A stretch of DNA of 64,000 nucleotides. Origin: Halorubrum sp. DM2. Its GTDB lineage: Archaea; Halobacteriota; Halobacteria; Halobacteriales; Haloferacaceae. The stretch spans positions 3,390,510 through 3,454,509 of the forward strand of contig NZ_LR594487.1 in NCBI RefSeq assembly GCF_901686465.1. Direction: 5' to 3'. The position numbers were made by a program, and so were the translations under genes. Below are positions 35,082 to 42,068 of the stretch, piece after piece (the first letter of the stretch is position 1; each line of letters begins with the position of its first letter). Under the pieces are notes generated by a model. It had not been told where the DNA came from. It ran no database searches and saw only the letters and a list, made by a program, of their open reading frames with translations.

Positions 35082-36551
35082 ATGGCAGCGAGTAGCGAGG
35101 CCGGAGTCATCGAACGTGTCGGGTTCCGAATATCTGAGATCGTCGAACGGTGGATGCCGAGTCCGTTCGTCTTCGCCATTCTATTGACGTATATCGTCTA
35201 CGGGGCCGGACTGCTGGCCACCGACTCGGGACCGGTGGAACTGTTGGAGTTCTGGTACGGCGGGTTCTGGGCGTTCCTCGGCTTCTCGATGCAGATGGTG
35301 CTCATCCTGATGACCGGGTTCGTCATCGCGTACCACCCGCGGGTGAACGCGATCCTCCAGCGGCTCGCCGAGATACCGAACTCCGGCGCGCAGGCGGCCG
35401 CGTTCGTCGGGTTCATCTCGATGTCGCTGGCGTGGGTCCACTGGGGCTTCAGCCTCATTATGGGTGCCATCTTCGCCCGCGAGATGGGGAAGGTCGCGCA
35501 CCGCAAGGGGATCGACGTCCACTATCCGCTGCTCGCGGTCGCCGGGTACATGGGGCTCGGACTGACCTGGCACTGGGGCATCTCCGGGTCCGCGCCGCTC
35601 CAGTTGACCGACGCGAACAACATCGGCGAGGGGACCGGCTTCGAGTTCCTCACGTCGACGGTGCCGGCCGCCGAGACCATCTTCCACCCGTACGCGCTCA
35701 CGCTCACTGCCCTCTCGATCGTCTTCGCGAGCGCCGTGCTGTACGTCCTCGCCCCCTCGGGAGGCCGCGCGAAGGGGATCACGGAGTACGTCGACGAGGC
35801 GGAGCTGTTTGATTCGACAACGGATGGGGGGCGCGCGGCGGACGACGCGGCCACCGACGGCGGAACCGACGCCGCGGAGGCCGCGGACCCGGTCGACGAA
35901 CCGCCGGCCGACGTCGACGACGTCCCCGCCGAGCGGATGAACAACAGCCGGATCATCGGCGGGCTGGTCGCGCTCTCTGGCGTCGCCATCCTCGCGGTCC
36001 AGTTCGCCGGGCAGGGCCTCGGCGCGTTCACGCTGAACGCCGTCAACTTCGGCTTCCTCTTCGCCGGCCTGCTGATCTACCAGCGCCCGGCGTACTACCG
36101 CGACCGGTTCAACGAGGCGGCCGGCGCGGCGGCGGGCATCGTCCTACTCTTCCCCTTCTTCGCCGGCATCCAGGGGATCATGGCCGACTCCGGGCTGGCG
36201 CTTTTGCTCGCCGAGGGGTTACTCGACGTGTCGACGGCGGCGACGTACCCCGTGATCGCGTGGATCGTCGGCTCCGTCGCCAACCTGTTCGTCCCCTCCG
36301 GCGGCGGCGAGTGGCTCGTCGTCGGCCCGTCGGTGCTTCAGGCCGCCGAGGGACTCGGCGTCCCCTACGGGCAGGCCACCATCGCGTACGCGGTCGGCGA
36401 CGCGCACACGAACCTGCTGAACCCCTTCTGGGCGCTGCCGCTGCTCGCGATCACGAACGTCAAAGCCCGCGAGATGTTCGGCTACGCCATCGCGATGCTG
36501 ATCGCGTTGATCCCGTTCCTCGCGGTCGCGCTGTACGCGGTGCCGTACTGA
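35082..36551 (+). CDS. short-chain fatty acid transporter, AtoE/TIGR00366 family
   Basis: 489 residues with about 12 membrane helices. Family features include RWMPSPFVFAILLTYIVY near the start, the SLAWVHWGFSLIMGAIFA segment, GLTWHWGISGSAPL, and near the end LFVPSGGGEWLVVGPSVL and DAHTNLLNPFWALPLL. A hydrophilic Asp/Ala-rich loop of about 60 residues sits mid-protein (about 240-285). The family takes up short-chain fatty acids such as butyrate or acetoacetate. No CoA-transferase lies nearby to confirm this. Confidence 0.85.
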   Translation: MAASSEAGVIERVGFRISEIVERWMPSPFVFAILLTYIVYGAGLLATDSGPVELLEFWYGGFWAFLGFSMQMVLILMTGFVIAYHPRVNAILQRLAEIPNSGAQAAAFVGFISMSLAWVHWGFSLIMGAIFAREMGKVAHRKGIDVHYPLLAVAGYMGLGLTWHWGISGSAPLQLTDANNIGEGTGFEFLTSTVPAAETIFHPYALTLTALSIVFASAVLYVLAPSGGRAKGITEYVDEAELFDSTTDGGRAADDAATDGGTDAAEAADPVDEPPADVDDVPAERMNNSRIIGGLVALSGVAILAVQFAGQGLGAFTLNAVNFGFLFAGLLIYQRPAYYRDRFNEAAGAAAGIVLLFPFFAGIQGIMADSGLALLLAEGLLDVSTAATYPVIAWIVGSVANLFVPSGGGEWLVVGPSVLQAAEGLGVPYGQATIAYAVGDAHTNLLNPFWALPLLAITNVKAREMFGYAIAMLIALIPFLAVALYAVPY

Positions 36552-36601
36552 GCGGGGGGCGGGGCCACCGTTTCGACCCGCATCGAACGGTTCGCAAGAA
36601 A

Positions 36602-36610
36602 GTATATATC
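36602..36610 (+). promoter_or_regulatory. TATA box for the gene at 36633
   Basis: GTATATATC is centred about 27 bp before the ATG at 36633, the canonical spacing for a leaderless transcript. Confidence 0.6.
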
Positions 36611-36632
36611 CTCTCGACAGCGAAGTCTGCGC

Positions 36633-37121
36633 ATGAGCCCCTCCACGCGAACGCTCGGTAGTCGGACGGTGTCGGGTATCCTGCTGGGACTGCTCGTTCT
36701 CGGAGTCGTCCTCCTCGCCTTCGAGAACGTTCCGGGGACCTCGTTTCGGAGCGCGAACGTCGAGCTTTTCGCCGTCTTCATCCTCCCGCTCGCGATCTCG
36801 CTGGTCGCGTACGTCGGACTGGGTCGATCGGTCGTCTGGTGGGAAATCGCGCTCTTGACTGTCTGGGGAGCGTTCGGCGTCGCCGTCACAATCTTCGTCG
36901 GGTTCTTAGCGACGATGGGGACGCCCGGCGGCTATCCGGGTGCTGCCGCTAAATTCGTCAGGGATGTCGCGATGTTCCTCGCGCTCACGGTCGGACTGGG
37001 CGTGCCCTACGGTCTCGCCGGGCGGCTCCGTCGCGAACACCCCCGGTGGGCCGTCGCGAGCGCTCTCGGTGCGCCCGTCGGCTCGCTCGTCCTGTTCAAC
37101 GTCGTCGCAGTCGCGATGTAA
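36633..37121 (+). CDS. membrane protein, unknown function
   Basis: 162 residues with four or five predicted helices (about 13-32, 44-63, 72-95, 106-125 and 140-162). The loops are short and there are no conserved polar motifs. It has its own TATA box. Not recognised. Confidence 0.6.
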   Translation: MSPSTRTLGSRTVSGILLGLLVLGVVLLAFENVPGTSFRSANVELFAVFILPLAISLVAYVGLGRSVVWWEIALLTVWGAFGVAVTIFVGFLATMGTPGGYPGAAAKFVRDVAMFLALTVGLGVPYGLAGRLRREHPRWAVASALGAPVGSLVLFNVVAVAM

Positions 37122-37223
37122 GCGGACGCGACGGCGGAATCCCACGAGTGAAAGGCCTCCGGAAGCCGGACAGGTAACGAAAGGTACGTATATGGAGACT
37201 GAGAGGTGTTCTCACGAGACCCG

Positions 37224-37748
37224 ATGCCCACACTGGATTTCGAAACGGACGCGCACGTCGACGAGTACGTCGTCGACGCCGAGAACACGACGGTGTTCGC
37301 CGCGTCCGACGGGGAGCTCACGTACACGCGGGCCGGTGAGACCGCCGCGGTGTCGGTTCCCGTCGGCGACGTGAACGGCGTCGAGTTCGACCGGAACGAC
37401 GGCCTTCGCCGCCACACGTTCCTCGGACTGTTCTTCCTCGTCCTCTCGCTCGTCCTCACCGTCGGGACGGTTCTTCTCGTCTATCAGGGACGCGTCGAGA
37501 GCCCGCGCGAAATCGGGCTCGCGGCCTTCCTGTCCGTGTTCGTGATCGGCGGGTGGAACACCGCCTACGACCTCCTGTCGCGCTCGGACCGCGACGTGAT
37601 CGACGTGTACGTCACCACCGAAGCGGACACCCACGTCCTCTGTGGCGAGATCGGCGACGCCGAGTTCGTGAACGCGTGTCAACAGCTCGTCGACTCTCGG
37701 CTCCCCACGACGAACCGCCACCCGGCGCTGGAGGCCGAACTCGACTGA
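37224..37748 (+). CDS. membrane protein with PH-like N-terminal domain, unknown function
   Basis: 174 residues from the ATG at 37224, which lies about 33 bp after TACGTATATGG (37184-37194). The first 70 residues are strand-rich (DEYVVDAENTTVFAASDGEL), followed by two membrane helices (about 74-96 and 104-122) and a C-terminal soluble part. This layout resembles small haloarchaeal membrane proteins with a bPH-like head. Function unknown. Confidence 0.6.
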   Translation: MPTLDFETDAHVDEYVVDAENTTVFAASDGELTYTRAGETAAVSVPVGDVNGVEFDRNDGLRRHTFLGLFFLVLSLVLTVGTVLLVYQGRVESPREIGLAAFLSVFVIGGWNTAYDLLSRSDRDVIDVYVTTEADTHVLCGEIGDAEFVNACQQLVDSRLPTTNRHPALEAELD

Positions 37749-37821
37749 CGCCCGCCGCGTCTCGCGTGGCGTCGACTGACGGAGGGGGTTCTAGCTGGAA
37801 CGGAACGGACCGATCAGTTCT

Positions 37822-38163
37822 TCAGTCGTCGTCCGCGGCTGCGCCGTCGCCGTCCTCGGCGGGGGTCGCGGCGTCGTTCTCGATGCTCGGCGGGTACTTC
37901 CCGCGGTCGAGCGTAAGATCCGACTGCGGGCGGGCCATACAGGTGAGCGCGTACTTCTCCGCCTCCTCGTCGGTGAGCCCGCGGGCCGCGGGCTGGGTCA
38001 CCTCGCCGTCGACGATCTCCGCGGAACAGGCGAGACACATACCGACGCGACAGGAGTACTCCTGGGCGATCCCCTCGTCGAAGCAGGCGCTGAGGATCGT
38101 CTCCGTGTCGGCCACCTCGATCGTCTCGCCGGTGCCGACGAACTCGACGGTGTACTCGGTCAT
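37822..38163 (-). CDS. 2Fe-2S ferredoxin
   Basis: 113 residues. Plant-type ferredoxin fold: an N-terminal strand (YTVEFVGTGETIEV), then SCRVGMCLAC giving the CX4CX2C part of the cluster site, and the fourth Cys in YALTCMARP. An acidic C-terminal extension (last 20 residues, mostly Asp/Ala/Glu) is typical of halophilic ferredoxins. The ATG at 38163 was chosen over an upstream start because the fold begins at TEYTV. It would carry electrons in the cytoplasm; partner unknown. Confidence 0.9.
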   Translation of the reverse strand: MTEYTVEFVGTGETIEVADTETILSACFDEGIAQEYSCRVGMCLACSAEIVDGEVTQPAARGLTDEEAEKYALTCMARPQSDLTLDRGKYPPSIENDAATPAEDGDGAAADDD

Positions 38164-38276
38164 GGCGCGGAGTACCCGCCGACCGGGCAAAAAGGGTTCC
38201 CCTCGAACGCGTCGCCGTCGCGGGGACGGAAGGCGAGAAACACACGCGAACGACGGCGACCCACCGGTTCCGGTTT

Positions 38277-38285
38277 TTTATAAAC
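38277..38285 (+). promoter_or_regulatory. TATA box before the interrupted gene at 38309
   Basis: TTTATAAAC lies about 28 bp before the ATG at 38309, as expected for a leaderless haloarchaeal mRNA. This makes 38309 the best start, even though an in-frame stop follows after 13 codons. Confidence 0.55.
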
Positions 38286-38308
38286 GGCGCGTGAAGACGC
38301 GCTCGTCG

Positions 38309-38572
38309 ATGCTCTCCGTGCCCTCCGTCGCACAGATACCGACGTATTAATTCCCGCCGGGCGTCACCGTCGCCCGCGACGAACTGCTCCTATTGGCGGC
38401 GCTGCTCGTCCTCTGGGCGACGCTCGGCAGGTGGATTTATGAAGACGCGAAGGACCGAGGCAGCGAGTGGGCGTGGCAGTGGGGGTTCGGCACGCCACTC
38501 GCGGTGATCGCGGGACTGGACGTGATATTGCTGGTGGTCGTGATCTACCTGCTGTTAGGCAAATCAGAGTAG
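38309..38572 (+). pseudogene. two-helix membrane protein gene interrupted by an in-frame TAA
   Basis: From ATG 38309 the frame reads 13 codons (MLSVPSVAQIPTY), then TAA at 38348-38350, and continues in the same frame without another stop to TAG at 38570-38572. The part after the stop is clearly protein-like: helix LLLLAALLVLWATLGRWIY, a polar EDAKDRGSEWAW loop, and a second helix ending VVVIYLLLGKSE. Similar small two-helix proteins with a WxYxDAxxRGS loop occur in haloarchaea. Only a TTG at 38393, inside the first helix, could restart it. Options: nonsense mutation, unusual start, or sequencing error. Confidence 0.6.
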
Positions 38573-38665
38573 GGCAAGAGAGGGCAGCCATAGTACTCTC
38601 AGTGTGGGATATCGAACCGATCTAACCCTCAAATATATTACAGAGTACAGGCGACCGTGAGTAAC

Positions 38666-38869
38666 ATGGCGGAGGAAACAATCTCGCTCGACGAGGAGGC
38701 GTACGAGCGACTCAAGTCCCACAAGCGAGAGGGAGAGTCGTTTTCGGACGTCGTCAAGCGGATCGCGGGCGAGCGATCGTGGACGGAGGTCGCCGGGATT
38801 CTCTCCGAAGAGGAGGCGGACGAACTGGAATCTCTCGTCGAGGACGGCCGGTCGCGCTCTCGGGACTGA
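38666..38869 (+). CDS. VapB-type antitoxin, without adjacent toxin
   Basis: 67 residues. The sequence ETISLDEEAYERLKSHKREGESFSDVV fits the archaeal VapB/UPF0330 antitoxin family: an N-terminal ribbon-helix-helix-like DNA-binding part and an acidic helical tail. AAATATATTA at 38631-38640 lies about 30 bp before the ATG. The next gene is phosphomevalonate decarboxylase, not a PIN toxin, so this is an orphan or acts on a toxin elsewhere. Confidence 0.75.
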   Translation: MAEETISLDEEAYERLKSHKREGESFSDVVKRIAGERSWTEVAGILSEEEADELESLVEDGRSRSRD

Positions 38870-38973
38870 CGAAAACGTCTCGACGTCGAGACGTACTGAG
38901 CGTTCGAAGCGGGAGTCCCTCCCGTCTCCCGCCCATCGCAACGACTAATCCCCCGCCGGACGCTTCCCGAGAC

Positions 38974-39972
38974 ATGACCGGCAAGGCCACCGCGCGAGCC
39001 CACCCGATCCAGGGGCTCGTCAAGTACCACGGGATGCGCGACGAGGAACTGCGGCTCCCGTACCACGACAGCATCAGCCTCTGTACCGCGCCGACCGCGA
39101 CGACGACCACCGTCGAGTGGCAGCCCGACGCGAGCGAGGACGTCTACGTCATCGGCGACGAGGAGGTGGGGGGCCGGGCGGCCGAGCGCATCGACATGGT
39201 CGTCGACCACGTCCGCGATCTGGCCGGCGTCGACGCCGCCGTACGGCTGGAAAGCGAGAACTCCTTCCCGTCGAACATCGGCTTCGGCTCCTCGTCGTCC
39301 GGATTCGCGGCCGCCGCGCTCGCTCTCGTCGAGGCCGCCGGTCTCGACCGCTCGCTCCCCGAGGTCTCGACTATCGCCCGCCGCGGCTCTTCCTCGGCGG
39401 CCCGCGCAGTCACCGGCGCGTACTCGCGGCTCGACGCCGGACTCAACGACGAGGACTGCCGGTCTCACCGACTCGACGTGGGCGTGAGCGGGGACGGCTT
39501 CGACCCCGAGGAGGACCTCCGGATCGTCGCCGCGCACGTCCCCGCGTACAAGGAGACGGAGGAAGCGCACCGCGAGGCGGCCGCGAGCCACATGATGCAG
39601 GCGCGGACCGCCCACGTCCAAGACCAGCTGGTCGAGATGACCGACGCGCTCCGCGAGGGAGAGTTCGATCGGATCTTCGAGACGGCCGAACACGACTCGC
39701 TGTCTTTGACCGCCACGACGATGACCGGCCCGTCGGGCTGGGTGTACTGGCAGCCGGAGACGATCGCCGTGTTCAACGCGGTCCGCGAACTCCGGGAGTC
39801 GGGCGTCCCCGTCTACTTCTCGACGGACACCGGAGCCTCGGTGTACGTCAACACGCTCGCGGACCACGTCGACGAGGTTGAGTCCCGGATCGCGGAGGTC
39901 GGCATCGACACCGACGTCTGGGAGGTCGGCGGTCCCGCGCGCGTCCTCGACGAGAGCGACGCGCTGTTCTGA
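38974..39972 (+). CDS. mvaD: phosphomevalonate decarboxylase (mevalonate pathway)
   Basis: 332 residues, GHMP kinase superfamily. The ATP-binding loop is NIGFGSSSSGFAAAAL; the catalytic Asp should be in SRLDAGLNDEDC; the third motif is STDTGASVYV. The enzyme belongs to the haloarchaeal branch shown in Haloferax volcanii to act on mevalonate 5-phosphate, giving isopentenyl phosphate for lipid synthesis, rather than the diphosphate. The ATG at 38974 was chosen because GKATARAHPIQGLVKYHG is the conserved start. It follows the antitoxin gene by about 100 bp. Confidence 0.88.
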   Translation: MTGKATARAHPIQGLVKYHGMRDEELRLPYHDSISLCTAPTATTTTVEWQPDASEDVYVIGDEEVGGRAAERIDMVVDHVRDLAGVDAAVRLESENSFPSNIGFGSSSSGFAAAALALVEAAGLDRSLPEVSTIARRGSSSAARAVTGAYSRLDAGLNDEDCRSHRLDVGVSGDGFDPEEDLRIVAAHVPAYKETEEAHREAAASHMMQARTAHVQDQLVEMTDALREGEFDRIFETAEHDSLSLTATTMTGPSGWVYWQPETIAVFNAVRELRESGVPVYFSTDTGASVYVNTLADHVDEVESRIAEVGIDTDVWEVGGPARVLDESDALF

Positions 39973-40072
39973 GGGCGCGACGCGCGGTTCCGGCCGGAGC
40001 GGGGCGTCAGAGCGCGCTACCGCCGCGGCGGGACGGTCTACTTATCAAGACAGGCGTGAAAACAACGTCGGT

Positions 40073-40435
40073 ATGTCACCCATCTCCGAGGCCGTCTTGG
40101 CGTTCGACGGGCCCACCCCCCGCGTCGTCGCGGACCTGCGGAGCGTCTCGTTCGAGGTCGAACACGTGCGCGAGGACGTGGAGGGCGTCTACTCGGACCG
40201 CGACCTCGACGAGGCGTACCAGCTGGTGATGTCAAACCAGATCACCGGCGACGACTTCAAGGAGCTCATCGGCGAGAGCCGGTACAACGCACAGACCCTG
40301 TTTTTCGACGACGTGATCGTCTTCCTGTTTCCCTCTGACCGATACGACGCCGTCTTTGCGTCCTACGACTACGACGACGCGTTCCCCGTGAGCGGGCTGG
40401 TGAACGCGGTCGCCGAGGCGCGGGCGACCGAGTGA
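40073..40435 (+). CDS. conserved haloarchaeal protein, unknown function
   Basis: 120 residues, acidic, no membrane segment. Distinct segments are SEAVLAFDGPTPRVVADLRSVSF, a middle helix (SDRDLDEAYQLVM) and TLFFDDVIVFLFPSDRYDAVF. The last part looks like a small alpha/beta sensor or nucleotide-binding-like domain, but no motif confirms it. I do not recognise a function. The ATG at 40073 is supported by length and context. Confidence 0.65.
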   Translation: MSPISEAVLAFDGPTPRVVADLRSVSFEVEHVREDVEGVYSDRDLDEAYQLVMSNQITGDDFKELIGESRYNAQTLFFDDVIVFLFPSDRYDAVFASYDYDDAFPVSGLVNAVAEARATE

Positions 40436-40471
40436 ACCCGGACCGGGACGGCGCTGCCGTTCGATCGCGGA

Positions 40472-41989
40472 CTACTCCTCCGGGTCCTCGCCGCGCGCCC
40501 GCTTGTACATCGCTAACGCCTCTTCGCGACGCTCAGAGTGGTCGACGATCGGTGCCGGGTAGTCGGGCGCGGCGTTCGCGCGCTGGGTCGGCGACAGCTC
40601 GTGCCAGCCGTGAACGATCTCCGGGTCGACGCCGCGCAGCTCCGGGACGTACTCGGCGATGTACTCCGCGTCTGGGTCGTAGCGCTCTCCCTGCGTCATC
40701 GGGTTGAAGATACGGAAGTAGGGCTGCGCGTCGGTCCCCGTCGAGGCCGCCCACTGCCACCCGCCGTTGTCGTTGGCGGTGTCGTGGTCGGCCAGCCGGT
40801 CTCGGAAGTGTTCATACCCGTGTCGCCAGTCCGCGAGGAGGTCCTTCGTGAGGAACGAGGCCACGATCATCCGCACGCGGTTGTGCATGAACGCCTCCTC
40901 GCGGAGCTGTCGCATGCCGGCGTCGACGATCGGGTAGCCCGTCTCGCCGCGCTTCCACGCGGCGATCTCCTCGGGGTCGTCGCGCCACGCAATCTCCTCT
41001 TCGTACGCCTTGTAGTTCTCCGTCACCACCTCGGGGTTGTGGAACAGCACCTGCGTGTAGAACTCCCGCCACGCGAGCTGTTGTTGAAACTCCTCGACCT
41101 GCTCGGAGGCGTCGTCGGGGCGGGCGTCGGACTCGGCTTCGGCCATCGCCTCCGCGGTCGCCGCGTACGCCTCCCGGACGCCGACCTCGCCGTACTTCAG
41201 GAACGCCGAGAGCCGGGAGGTCGCGTCCTTCGCCGGGTAGTCGCGGTCGGCCTCGTAGGCGAACACCGCCTCGTCGAGGAACGCCGAGAGCCGCTCGCGA
41301 GCGGCCGCCGTGCCCGCCGGGCCGACCTCGGCGTCCGGCTCCGCGAAGCCGAGGTCGGCGGAGGTCGGGAGGTCGCCGAGGGCGACCCGCTCGACCGCAG
41401 CGCCCCCGTCCGCGCGGGCCTCGGACCCCACCGCGGCCGCGAGCGCGTCGGCCTCGACGAGTCCCTCGGCGGTCGGCGCGGGCCGCGGGTCGTCCTTCGC
41501 GCGGTCGGTCCACTTCTTCCAGTAGTAGCTGTACACCGAGTAGGGGTCGCCGGCGTTCGTCCGGATCGCGTCGGGGTCGTGGAGGATCGCGTCGTGGTGC
41601 GCCTCGCGCTCGACATCGACCGCGTCGAGCGCGCGCCGCACGCCCGCGTCGCGCTCGCGGGCCAGCCCGGAGTAGTCGCGGTTCCAGACGACGCGCTCGG
41701 CGTCGAGGGCGTCCGCGAGCCGCGGGAGGACCGTCTCGGGATCGCCGCGGGCGACGAGCAGGTCGCTCCCGCGCTCGCGGTAGTCGTCGCGCAGCGCGGC
41801 GAGTCCGTCGAGCAGGCGGCGGACCCGCACGTCGCTCGCGTGGTCGAGGACGTCTGGATCGAAGACGAAGACGGGCGCGGCCGGTCCCCGATCGGTGTCG
41901 TCGCCGGTCTCGGCTTCCGCCCCGGTCGCGGCCGCGAGCCCGACGTTGTCGGCGACTCTGAGGTCCCGCCGGTGCCAGAACAGCTCCAT
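40472..41989 (-). CDS. phr: deoxyribodipyrimidine photolyase
   Basis: 505 residues. Repairs UV-made cyclobutane pyrimidine dimers using light and reduced FAD. The N-terminal antenna domain starts MELFWHRRDLRVADN. The FAD domain has YGEVGVREAYAAT, RDDPEEIAAWKRGETGYPIVDAGMRQL (in two parts), NRVRMIVASFLTKDLL, and DNGGWQWAASTGTDAQP with FRIFNP. The GGWQW and Trp residues are those of class I CPD photolyases. The ATG at 41989 is the natural start; a longer frame upstream is unsupported. Confidence 0.93.
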   Translation of the reverse strand: MELFWHRRDLRVADNVGLAAATGAEAETGDDTDRGPAAPVFVFDPDVLDHASDVRVRRLLDGLAALRDDYRERGSDLLVARGDPETVLPRLADALDAERVVWNRDYSGLARERDAGVRRALDAVDVEREAHHDAILHDPDAIRTNAGDPYSVYSYYWKKWTDRAKDDPRPAPTAEGLVEADALAAAVGSEARADGGAAVERVALGDLPTSADLGFAEPDAEVGPAGTAAARERLSAFLDEAVFAYEADRDYPAKDATSRLSAFLKYGEVGVREAYAATAEAMAEAESDARPDDASEQVEEFQQQLAWREFYTQVLFHNPEVVTENYKAYEEEIAWRDDPEEIAAWKRGETGYPIVDAGMRQLREEAFMHNRVRMIVASFLTKDLLADWRHGYEHFRDRLADHDTANDNGGWQWAASTGTDAQPYFRIFNPMTQGERYDPDAEYIAEYVPELRGVDPEIVHGWHELSPTQRANAAPDYPAPIVDHSERREEALAMYKRARGEDPEE

Positions 41990-42068
41990 GGGATCGACAC
42001 GGGCGCGTCCACCGTGAAACCACCGGGATCGAGGGGGCAACCTCACCGGGATCGACGGGGCAGTCACC

